Assembly: GCA_050084515.1 (NCBI GenBank)
Contig: CM114273.1
Location: 19,778,001-19,842,000 of the forward strand
Origin: Blasia pusilla
Lineage: Eukaryota > Marchantiophyta > Marchantiopsida > Blasiales
Length of the DNA stretch: 64,000 bases
Direction: 5' to 3'
In this document: positions 20,930 through 31,339 of the stretch, piece after piece
Numbering within the stretch: position 1 is the first letter of the stretch
Layout of the letters: each line of letters opens with the position of its first letter
Translations under genes and position numbers: made by a program
The notes under the pieces: generated by a model
Seen by the model: the letters and a program-made list of their open reading frames with translations, nothing else
The model's database searches: none
What the model was told of the DNA's origin: nothing

Positions 20930-22880
20930 AATGTATGGATATATTGTAGGAACAAAGAAAAGGAATAAAAGAGTCATTACCTTACATCAAGATAATATGA
21001 TGTTTCATCAATTACCTCCCTTGTTGTTTCAGTAGTTGAATTATTTGAAACCTTAAATAATATCGCATTAGATCCCTTATATACATATTTACATAAGTAT
21101 TTCATAACAGAAACAGTATTCATGATCTCCAAATTGATATGACAATCAAAGAGAAAACATAAGAAAGGATTGTAAGGAAGAACCCAAAGATTGTCCAAAC
21201 TTTAATGGTGCTTCATAACCTTCTTCCGTTATCCAACCTGTATCATAAGAAAGAGCAAAAAATTAAAAAATATACAATGTAATAAATTATAAGATTCAAA
21301 ATTTTTTTCAAGGATTGTGAGTATCAGAAAGGTGCAAACTTATGTCATAGATTGCATACCTTCGATAAATGGGATATCCGTCCTCGCTCTCCGTAGTTAC
21401 GCTTGCAAAAGGCTAAGGATAGCCTTTGGTATACTTTTTGGTTTCCTTATCCATGCATGGAGCATTTGGATTGAATTATCCATATGGACCACGAACCATG
21501 CAATTAGCTACATTAGAATGAAGTTTAGGATGCGTGTTTGGATTAGGGAACTCAACTGATAGTATATCATTATAGTCGGATGTAGAGCGTGGCTTATCAT
21601 CGTGATGAAGAATAATCAAAATATATACATGTGGTAAACCTCTTTTTTGGAATTTAACCTTATGAATGCAACCTACAATCCTACCCAAGATGTTCTTCTC
21701 CATACGGAGCCTGATTTTTTCTCAAAAACTCGCACAATCAAATCTAGTCTATCAATAGGTTGTTAACCATGTAATAGTGTTGATGTGATCTCCTCCCATT
21801 TAGGATTGCACGTCATTGTAAGAAAATATATGGTTTTCCGAGTTGCCTCACGGTGGCAATTGCGTCTTGATAAATTTGATGCATGCGACGGAACCCCCAC
21901 TAAAAGAAGAAAGCAATACAATATGTCTTCCAAATCTTGCACCACCTCGGTCATTTTAACACATGACATCCTTTAGACCTTGATATAGTTTCGCTCGCAA
22001 CTTCTTTTCAATTTAAGCGAACCCAAGATAATTGTTGCATCTCTACTATGGCATAAATATTTACCATGTACTCTTGCGTAAGACAACCAAATCAAAGCAA
22101 ACGAAGATCGTCTTTGGCACCAACACGAGTTTGAAGTGGAAAAGACGCAAGTTGTAGTGCAGTAACAATTTTTTCTCCTTCCTTCAAGGGAAATCTCATC
22201 GTCGATTCTTTCTTCCTCTATGGAATCATCCAATCCTTCCATGTCTCTATCCATGGTAGTAAGAGTATTGGCAATTGTGATTTCTTCTGATCTCCCAAGA
22301 GGTATTTTTGGATGCCAACCTGCTTCACCATAAACAAATAATATAACAAAATGCAATCGAATATATGCTTAATTTAGATATAAAATACGACGAACTCCTC
22401 CATCTTATGATTGGACAATAATATCACAATGGCCAACACATTCACTACCATCACCAAGTAAGATTGCAACAACCTCAGATGCGGTTGGTAAGTTGTAATA
22501 TTTGGAATCTATTCCTCAATTATGCGCCTTTAGAATGATATGAAGATTAGGTCTGGAATAGATATGTCTTCCATGATAGTCATAGCATTATTCACAGGTT
22601 GACCATCTTGAGGTACACATACATTCTCCATAGAAGATACTTCCTTAACAATTGCAAGCGTTACATGAGTGGAGATCTCAAATGCATGATGTGTGGGGAT
22701 ATTGTTGAAGACCTTGTCATCATGTTGAATAGATATGTCTTCCATAATATCCCTATCATTATTTAAAAAGTGACCACCTTGAGATACACATATATGCTCA
22801 ATAGTAGTAATGTTACATGTTACATTCGGAACATCCATAATCCCATCTTGAGTCACGGGCCTACAAACAAAAAGTGAGAA
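20930..22880 (-). mobile_element. Helitron fragment A: Rep domain region (decayed)
   Basis: From high to low coordinates, ordered blocks match the Helitron Rep/helicase protein: FVYGEAGWHPKIP near 22330, an EYMVNIYAIVE-type block near 22090, FLTMTCNPKWEEI near 21830, RLDLIVRVFEK near 21740, then MEKNILGRIVGCIHKVKFQKRG (21703 onward), LPHVYILIILHHDDKP, PNTHPKLH, and LPYNPFLCFLFDCHIN with KYLCKYVYKGS (21198-21060). The two-His motif reads H-V-Y where active Rep proteins have H-U-H, so it is defective. The Y-containing motif KYLCKYVYK is kept. The fragment ends at about 20975, close to the truncated gag of element 2; the helicase half is missing. Confidence 0.85.
22530..22856 (-). pseudogene. 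Repeat-containing reading frame upstream of Helitron A Rep
   Basis: A 108-codon open frame holds two diverged copies of a unit with ICVSQGG...LNN...IMEDISI and VCVPQDG...VNN...IMEDISI. It is in the right orientation and position to be an N-terminal exon of the Helitron protein, but I do not recognise a domain. It could also be unrelated to the Helitron. Confidence 0.4.
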
Positions 22881-22920
22881 TTATATCATATGAGGAAACA
22901 TCTAAAGAAACCCTCTTCAA

Positions 22921-24170
22921 GTGTCTCCTAAGGATTCTTTTGCTATTGGCACAAGAAGGCAAAAGAGGACCTTTGGATTTTTAATATTTGAAGGTCACCT
23001 ATGCAGCCATGGCCACGTTATACCATTCCGTTCGTGCCAAGATCAAAGGTTCTCAAACTTAAGAGATCTTGAGTACCATCAGAGTCATTCAAGGTTGCCC
23101 TCTCTCCCCTACTCTATTTGGAGTTTTCATAGATGATATCGAAAAGTGGTTGGAGGAATGTGATAGTGAAGGTGTCAAGCTTGGGGACTTTGTCATCAAA
23201 GCTCTATTGTATGCACATCATATCATATTACTTGCACGTGATGGCATTAGTTTACAAAAACACCTCGGTACTTTGGAAAGATTTTGTACTTATAATCAGA
23301 TGGAGGTTAATATGGAGAAGTCTAAAGTCATTATAGTATGTACTAGATCCAAGTTCTCCTTCTTTTACAAAAGTCTACAATTAGAACAAGGGAAGAGTTA
23401 CAGATATTTAGGCATTGATTTCTCTCATGATTATAGTTGAGCACTTTGCGTGCAAAAGAGAGTAGATGCTGGTTACAAAGATATATATTCATTTTTAAAT
23501 CGGTGTAGAAGAGCTCATATTGTATCTTGGGGTCTTAGGAAGTTCTTCTTTAGGAGCTTAGTGTTGCTGCTAGTCTTATATGGGATCCAAGTTTGGGGCC
23601 CTAGTTGTAAGAAGACATGTTGGGAACGCGTGGAGAAGGTGCAAAAGATATTTCTACAAGAAGAATTGGGTGTAAGAAACCAAACTCCTTATGCTATTCT
23701 TCTTGCGGAAATAAGTTATCTTCCTCTAGAGGCTGAAGCTCTTTACTTGACCATCACTTATATAGTAAGGGTGAGATCTCTTTATGTCTCTCGCCTCCCT
23801 CATCAAGCTTTGCGAGCCACACGTTCCATAGGGTGGATTACGGATGTGGTGACTTGGTCTTCAAAGTGGACTGTGGCGGAACACGATTGGGAACTGAAAC
23901 CGATGGCACTCCGCGAGCATCTACAGAAGCAATTTCTCAACATTATTTGGAGCAGCACGGGAAAAAAATGGAATTTTATCAACTTCATGTTAATCCTATG
24001 CTTGTATATTGTGAACAAGGATACCTACTTGCGGGGATCTCCAGGTTCTTTAGGATTTAGGTTGCAATATTAGGGATGTCATTATTCATCGCTCAAGTGC
24101 TCTAGGCAGTAGTTAGGAGAAGGTCTTTAGGATCTTTTTTCGAGTCAATGAATGAATGACTTGTAATGTG
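22921..24170 (+). mobile_element. LINE (non-LTR) reverse transcriptase fragment, dead active site
   Basis: The fragment shows the non-LTR RT blocks VIQGCPLSPTLFGVFIDDIE (about 23078-23137), the catalytic box region LLYAHHIILLA (23204-23236), NMEKSKVIIV and YRYLGIDF, followed after a stop at 23438-23440 by a C-terminal stretch to 24073 with LLLVLYGIQVWG. The box should read A-D-D; here both Asp are His (23216-23221). The 5' part of the ORF is missing. A trace VRAKIKGS frame near 23030 shows the upstream RT sequence in another frame. It lies inside the Helitron A region in the opposite orientation. Confidence 0.85.
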
Positions 24171-25179
24171 TTTTTCAGCCTTTTGACCCTTTGGGTCCCA
24201 CGCGCTTGATCTATTTACCATTTATGCATAGCACGAGCAAGCCTAATAGTAGAGGAAATGTGAGAAACTACATACCTTCTAATATTATTAATCATGGAAG
24301 AAGAAATTTGGTCTATCATAGTTGGTGGATCATCACATAGGTTGTGACAGATTAGTTTCGGGAACTTGTCTCCTTTTGTTGTAATCTCTATGATAGATCG
24401 CCTTTTTTTGTTTTTTCAGTGCCAGATTCTTGGCACGTAAAAGTTGTTTTCATTTGTACGCCTCCCTAGGTAACACCTTTTGAAAATCATGAAAAGAGGT
24501 TGGATTTGACGGAATAAGAAGTTTTTGCAACCAATTTGTATGCAACAAAGTTAGTTTCTAATACCACAAATTTGGTTTAGCAAGCTAGTAAAGTGCTAGA
24601 AAGGATTAGAATAGAAAGCACGATTTATTGGCCATACGCTAGACATACGTGGGAGATGATTCAATGTGGAGAGGCGGTTTTCGTTTTCTTAAATCTCCTA
24701 AATTTTGAGCACTAATTGCACGATTTCTTTTTTGGCCCTCGGTGCGAAGTATCTTCCGATAATGGCATAAATTTGTAGGATTTTCCAGAAGAGGGAGTAT
24801 GTACAATAAGGCCAACCCATAAAGTTATATACATACATAGAAAAAATGTTGTGAAACGACCTAAAAATTACAAAAACAAAAATAGATTACATTAACTTAG
24901 GAACCATACGTTGGAGATATTGTAATCGATGGAGTAGGAGGTAGTTCTGCTCGCCACAAGCTTAGAGGTATATTTGTAATATCAGCAAGTGCAGAATTCT
25001 TCATCCATCCAACGATTTTGTGGATAGATACGATAGATTAATTTGCTCAACACATGAGACAAATGTGAGATTATTAAAAGTTATGAAATTTTTTAGAAAT
25101 GTGTATGTGGTAGAGTACCATTTTTAAATGGGAAAAGGAAAGAAAAAGTAAGAAAAGGGAAAAAAAGTGAATATATATA
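24171..25179. other. AT-rich stretch with possible Helitron N-terminal remnant
   Basis: On the minus strand near 24480-24250 a broken frame reads LLRAKNLALKKQKKAIYHRD and similar basic sequence, which could be an N-terminal exon of Helitron A displaced by the LINE insertion. This is weak. The remainder is AT-rich without recognisable features. Confidence 0.3.
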
Positions 25180-26215
25180 TGTAATGTCTAAGTGTTTCTT
25201 ATTTACAGTCAATTGTAGAGTTCGATCCCCAAGAGGATCATTGTTGGATGTAAAGAGAGTATAAAGTGATAATTATGTTGTAAAAGTGTAATTGATTATG
25301 TAATTCAAATGTAGTATTCTAGTAATATCTTCCGATCCTTTTTAGTACCTATGTTTCCTTCTTCAATTCTCTCGAGTGGAATTTAAAGTACGCTCAAGCA
25401 ATTTGTTCTCTCGACATCTCGGAACCTCACAGAGACCTTAAGAATAAAGTTGGCTTCTCCTACTTTCGGAACTCAATCCGTCGGGGCAGGTTACTCTCTG
25501 TCAAACAGATTTCATACAACTTTATGTTGATTATTCCATTGATGAGAAAGGTTCGCCTGATTCACTCTTCACTCGGCAGACCCAAAAAGAATATTCAGAC
25601 ATAAGCATCGCACATCAGAATGAATGAATGAATGTTTTACTACTCCATCAAGAATTGGAAGACTTCAAAGTATATACAAGCTCGAGAGGGTACAACTCTC
25701 TTGCTCGGACCATTCCTACAGCATAAGGACTTCATGAGCGAATGATAATAATAGCTTCTGTCCTGTTTCTTAAATATTCTCGAGAATAGGAGCGTTTCTA
25801 TGATCCAAAGCGTTCTTGATGAAGTTGGTGTCTCTTCAATATCTTTAACTACCTAGATCTATGGTTCTTTTAGCTTTTCCTACCATCCCTGTGAATCCGC
25901 GGTACAAACTGCTCTAACTACCAATTTGATACAAAGGGTCTCGCCCTTTCCTAGTCTAATTGTTTAAACTATGTGTCGGTTCGAATCACAATCATGCTGA
26001 GCTTCGCTGCGCTAAATTTCCGGAGGACGAAGTTCTTCATTCTCTTCGTGCTTCGCTTAAGAGCGAAGTACCTCGTATACAGAGCTTCCTTAGACTTTGT
26101 TAAGCTTCGCTAAGCTTCGCTGAGCTTCGCGTTGATCCTTTATACTTCGTTACAGCTTTTGATTCTCCTCTAAGGCAAATCCTTGATCTTCCATCTCTCT
26201 GCCTTGTCTTAGGAG
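25180..26215. repeat. Possible LTR-like sequence related to 32150-33672
   Basis: Two blocks parallel the insertion at 32150-33672 in the same order: GTTCGATCCCCAAGAGGATCA (compare GTTCGTTCCCAAGAGACCA) and CACAGAGACCTTAAGAATAA...CTACTTTCGGAACT (compare CAAAGAGACCTCGAGTATAG...CTACTTTCATAACT). Ends are not resolved. The 10-bp tandem motif TAAGCTTCGC is repeated three times at 26101-26130, with more GCTTCGCT copies just upstream. Confidence 0.4.
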
Positions 26216-26499
26216 CTTGGTGATTCACTTATTCTTCTTCATAATAATAAATAATCATAATCAAAATCATAATATACAAGAGTCTTCGTTGAATAAAAAG
26301 ATATATTCTTCAAGATTACAAAATTGTGGATATCACAATATATATAAAGGTAAAGATGGAGAGAGGAAAAGGGAAAATTGGAAGACCAAATTAGGTAGAA
26401 AGATTTTTTGGTAGAGTAAAACATTTAAAAAGGGAAAAGAAAGGAAAAGGTAAGAGAATGAAAAAAAATTGAAAAAAAAAAAAAAGAGAACAGGATAAG

Positions 26500-27350
26500 A
26501 AGGTAAAGATGGGAAAAGTGGAGGGAAAAAGGGTTAGTGATGTCCCAATGTAGGATATGGGACTTCAAGATTGGACGATCTGATCCTGCCCTGAGTGAAG
26601 TTCTTTCCTATTGTTAAATCTAGGGCAACGAGACCAGACCGTCCGATCTCGCCCCGACCCTAACAGCCCTTCCTTCGTCGCTTGGAGCCAGGAATGAGTT
26701 CGTCAGGGCAGCCCAGATCAATCTCATTTCCACTCTCGCCTCTCGGTGCCCTTCTCACTCTCGTTGGGTATGCGCCCTCCTCCCTCTTGGAGCCCATGCG
26801 CACGTCGCCTCACAACTCTTCATCACTCCCGCGCCTCAGCGCCCATGCCCACACCGCCCTCCCGGCTCTTTCTCTCACTCTCACTCCTTGGCATGAAAGG
26901 CCGCCTCTCAGGCACGACGTCCTCTTTGACGCGGCCTCCTCCTCAACACAACGTGTCATATTGATGCCCTTGTGGCTAGTTGTGTTGTCGTCCTCGCGTC
27001 TTTGTCGGCGCTGCCCTTGTGGCTAGTTGTGTTCCGTCCTCGCGTCTCTGTTGGCGCTGCCCTTGCGGCTAGTTGTGTTGTCGTCCTCCGGTCTTTTTCG
27101 GCACTGCCCTTGCACCTATTCTCTTCTCCACCCTCACGTCTTGTATGGGTTTTGCCCTCGCGGCTCCGTCTTGTCCCTGCATGCCGCGGCTACTCTGCGT
27201 CTCACAACCCTCACAACTCCCTCTCTACACTACCCTTGGTGCCTCACGGCCTATTTGCTATCTCGGCCTCTTGACACCCTCTCTCCCTCCCCTCAACTTT
27301 CTTGCCCACTCTTAGTTTTGATTTGCATTCGTTTAATTTGTTGCATCTAG
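26500..27350. repeat. GC-rich island with 47-bp tandem repeats
   Basis: The local composition is much richer in C and G than its AT-rich surroundings. Three tandem units of 46-47 bp (26969-27015, 27016-27061, 27062-27108) begin CTTGTGGCTAGTTGTGTT or CTTGCGG... and end GGCGCTGCC or GGCACTGCC; a fourth diverged unit follows. Open frames through it are compositional and have no recognised domain. Confidence 0.6.
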
Positions 27351-29565
27351 CAGATTGGAATGCGTTCTTCCTTTGTTTTGTAGCTATGGGCTTCTATTTT
27401 CACATACCACATATGGCTTTTGACAGGCTAGTGTTGTGTTGTTGGGTAGGGCAATGTTTTGAATCATAAAGACTCGATAGTGTTCATGTGAAGTTGCAGG
27501 TTGGGCCGATGTTTGAGAGATAACTTGGCCTAAGGGTGGTGACACACACATGAGTGTTCCGATTTGGGTTGGGAGCGCTCTTGGCCTAAGGTTGACATAT
27601 GCAAAGTGCTCTCATTCGAGTTTGTTGTGGGGTGGGGATTGCTGTAAGATTGAGGATCGTTGTTAGATTTCTACATGAAACTATTCCTGAGTGTAGCAAA
27701 GATATATCACACACAAGCGAATAGATTAAACATAGTTCTAGCTTTATATGATACACCTTTACAATGTAATTTTGCAATCAATGCTCACTTGCATCGATTT
27801 CTTTCTCTTTCGAGCTAGCGTGGGTTGGAACTTTGGTCTACTCCTACTTGAACTTCTAGAAGATTCCTCTCAAATATGCTTATCACCTTGGATATGCCCA
27901 TCACCTTGAGTCTTGATATCTTCAAGGCTTTTGACAGGCTCTGGAATGTACTCTTATGAGCTTACAATGTGAAGTCTTTTGTTGGCTTAGGATCCTCATT
28001 CAAAAAGTGTTTTGATGCCCTCACTTGATGCTCACAGGATTGGATAGGGATCTTTTGTTCACTATCCCGCTTTGTCAAGGGATGGCTATAAGGTATTGAG
28101 GAGGGAAGAGAATCCCATTTTGCATCCCCAAAACCTGCCTCACTATCACAAACCACCTTGGTCTCCCATTTTGGGTTCACCTTGCTTGCAACTTTTGGAC
28201 TTCACTGCAACCTGATCGATTCATTCTATGAAATCGGAGACCATGATGGTATGTATGAAGGTGCCCTATCTGCAAGCTTAACTCCATAAAAAAATGTAGA
28301 GCTACATGTGTGAGTCCCTTCCTTTCCCTTGGCTTGTGCCGACTACATAGTTGTACGCCGTACAGTCATATCATATCTCATCTTTCTTTTGTGCAACTAT
28401 GTACAATGAAGAAAGTTGTCAATTACCTTTTACTTACCACACAATGTGTCTCTTTTGCAGGTTTTGAGATTCAGAAAAGTTGAAGGAGAGTGGCAAGAGT
28501 GCAGACTAAAGAGAAACATTACGGCTGATCATAACTTATGATGTTGAATGAATATCCAATCCTTTCTTTCAATGTACCCTTGCAAACACATGTAAAGCTT
28601 GGTGAGCACTGAGCAGATTGGTTGTGTAACCTTGATCATACCTAGGAAGTTGTATATAGCAACAAAGAGGGAAACATAGGAATTGGATAGAATTGAGTAG
28701 TATGAAGCGTCAAAGCTACGTACCACTCCATACCTATGCATAAATTTGATACTTGAATCTAAACACACAAATCCAAGCATCTACCTTCTCGCTATGTGAA
28801 TATCTTTTTGGATACGTCATTGTATTGACAATGGCAACACTATAAATACCAAACCCTACAAAGACACCCTAAAATAGCTATTGAACCCAATATTCAAATA
28901 AGATTTCGCAGAGATGAAATCGTAACTATCATCCAAGATTTCCTCTTTAATGGCACAAACGGCCACTTAAGGTTAGTGGAAGAACGGCACGTATAAAAAT
29001 GGTATACGCCTGTAATAAAAAACCCAAGATTCGATTAATGGACAACATATCAGTAAATGATATCTGTCGTGCTCCTGGACTTTTATGAGGGGACACCTGT
29101 CATCCTGTGGGCTTATGTTGAGGGACATGTGTCATGCCAAAGAGCCTAGTCTCCTACCTTAGACCCCATCCTCTTTTAATAGTATAAATTTGAGTGGTAG
29201 AATACAACTAAGTTGACAAAAATTTATGACATATCACTTTATTTAAAAAATAATAGATAAATATTATATTATTTATTAACTTGAGATAAGAACATGTCTT
29301 ACTTAACACTAACATGTAGTCATAAAAACTAATGGTAGTTGAACATTATTTCTTAAAAAAGATAGGTATAATGTATGGAATAATGCTATTTTTAATAAGT
29401 TTGAACTCTATAAATAGTATTGAATATACTAATCCTAGTAGTAGTAGCTGGGATCTAAAATGAGTGTTAAAAAGGAAAATTTTCATTGGTGGATGAATCA
29501 CTTATTTACAATTCAAATTTTCTTGGAACGTCTTACATGGTCAACGCCTTTGTGTTTTGCAACCA
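27351..29565. other. Unannotated stretch
   Basis: No gene, LTR or coding remnant recognised. A TATA-like CACTATAAATACC lies near 28840-28852 but no transcript can be inferred from it. Around 29090-29150 two similar phrases, GGGGACACCTGTCAT and AGGGACATGTGTCAT, are spaced about 36 bp. Confidence 0.35.
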
Positions 29566-29900
29566 ATCGAATAGAATGCAATGACAAGCCACCTAGCCTT
29601 GCATTTGCCCCTAGTTTTCCCCTTTAGCCTTAGGGCACTCCCACTTTAGATGACCATGATCTCCACATACGTAAAATCCCTTGGTTTTTTACTCCCTCAA
29701 GGTTGCCCCTTGCTAGGAACTTGGCGCTTCTTGGATTTGAATCTTTTGGGTTTAATACTGTTTGCAACCTTATCTATCGCGACCCTCATAGCCTCATCTA
29801 GTAGGCTCACACTAAGATCGAAGAAAATCAGAGAAGTCTCTTGAATGAGACATGAGATGTGAGACGTGAGCAATGTTAGGCATTTCATATGAAGAGGGTC
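29566..29900 (-). pseudogene. Possible gag remnant with degraded zinc knuckle
   Basis: On the minus strand a frame near 29690-29635 reads KGFYVCGDHGHLKWECP. Spacing from the Cys onward is that of a zinc knuckle (C-X4-H-X4-C) and the expected first Cys is Phe. Upstream a basic stretch KPKRFKSKKRQ fits a nucleocapsid. No further element could be traced, so this is tentative. Confidence 0.35.
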
Positions 29901-31339
29901 GTGACCCTAAACCCGAAGCGAGACTTGAGAGGAACTCAAGTCCCATGAGAGCTGGTTGCCTAGAGGGTTTGGAACTTGACGAGCGTTAGAGGGTTTTGCA
30001 CTATTTATGGTAATAACGACCAGACCCAATGGGCATTTTAGAAAAATAGGGTGCCATTCGAAAGCTTATGCAAAGAAGATTCCAATACACCAAAGATCCA
30101 GACAAACCCATGAAGAGAGATTGAGAAACTACCCCTCAAGTGTCATAGTGGTAGTTGGGTTGAGGACCAAAATGAGCGGCCCAAGAGGACTTTCCCAATG
30201 TTGAGGAGGGGGTGGAGATCTCTATAACTACATATAAAGGGGATAGTCTCCAAGTGGTGCTTGGGACCCAAACTCTACTTTGGGGCATTGCGGGCGAACC
30301 AAGGGCACTTAATGGATCAAGAGGTTGGCTTTGGGGCATGGGCACCAAGCCAAGTTCAAGAAAGTAAATTTTAGATACTAACCTTGGACCTTGATTTGTG
30401 ACTCGACTCTTGGATCTTGGTTAAAGACTCATTCGAGGCTTATTGGAAAGTTGAAACCGCCAAGCGCGCAAGCATCGTTCCATGTGCCTATACTACCTAG
30501 AAAGTCTTTCCCAAGTCTAGGAAGACTAGCCCATGTTGGAAGTGAGGGGTTAGGAACTGTTGAGCTTACTGGATAGTCTGAGTTGAGAACTAGGTGAGAT
30601 GTGTGGCTAGTTCACCCAAATATTGGCTTATATGGGTATGTTTGAATGCATATCACTAAGGAGAGGGTGACCTACTAAACATACGCTTCCGCAATACTAG
30701 AGATTGAAGTTCAAGAGGAATAGATGCACAACATTGTCTCATTGAGTTGCCTTCCCCTCCCCTCTTCCTCCTCCCCCCCTTCCACTGACCGTACGGTATT
30801 CCTACCTTTCCAACCCTGATTTTCATACATTTCAACCCATACTTCTCCTTACTAGCTAGCTTATGAAAAGACCCTAGCCTTTAGTCCTCCAAGCATAAGA
30901 CTTGCAAGTCTTGAAATAATTTAGGTGCTGACATGGCTTCATTAAGAGCTTGTTTTCTCCAAGAGCAACTACTTTTTAAGTCCATTTTTTATTACCTACT
31001 TGTGAAATTCAACTTTGTGTGAGTCTATTTTTGCTCCATTATAGATCCATGTAGCTTTGCAAATTAAAGCGGGTTTGCAAGTTTGAATAGCCAGTTGTTC
31101 TCTCATTTTGTTTGCAACAACTTGTAGTAAGTTCGAAATGGACTCACAAGCTTGATTGTGAGTTAGACTCACAAATAATGGCTTCTTGGATTTTTACTTT
31201 GCGAGTATGGGGGCTTGCATTGGGTTCCATAGAGACTCATAACTTGCAAGTCATTTTCTAGTCCCCCATTGGGTTTTATGTTACTCATCCTAGTTACTAT
31301 CTTGGACTTGTAAGGGGTTTTCCAGGTTTATGGTAAACG
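29901..31339. other. Unannotated stretch before element 4
   Basis: No recognisable coding sequence. It is where the 5' LTR and leader of element 4 would lie if present, but I could not find the LTR blocks seen at 13900-14778 or 55361-56220. Confidence 0.35.

Noticed and set aside
26682-27350. Proline/leucine/serine-rich frames
   Set aside because: Overlapping frames in the same GC-rich island with tandem repeats; no domain or codon signal.
28820-28880. TATA-box promoter
   Set aside because: A single TATA-like word in AT-rich DNA with no downstream gene.
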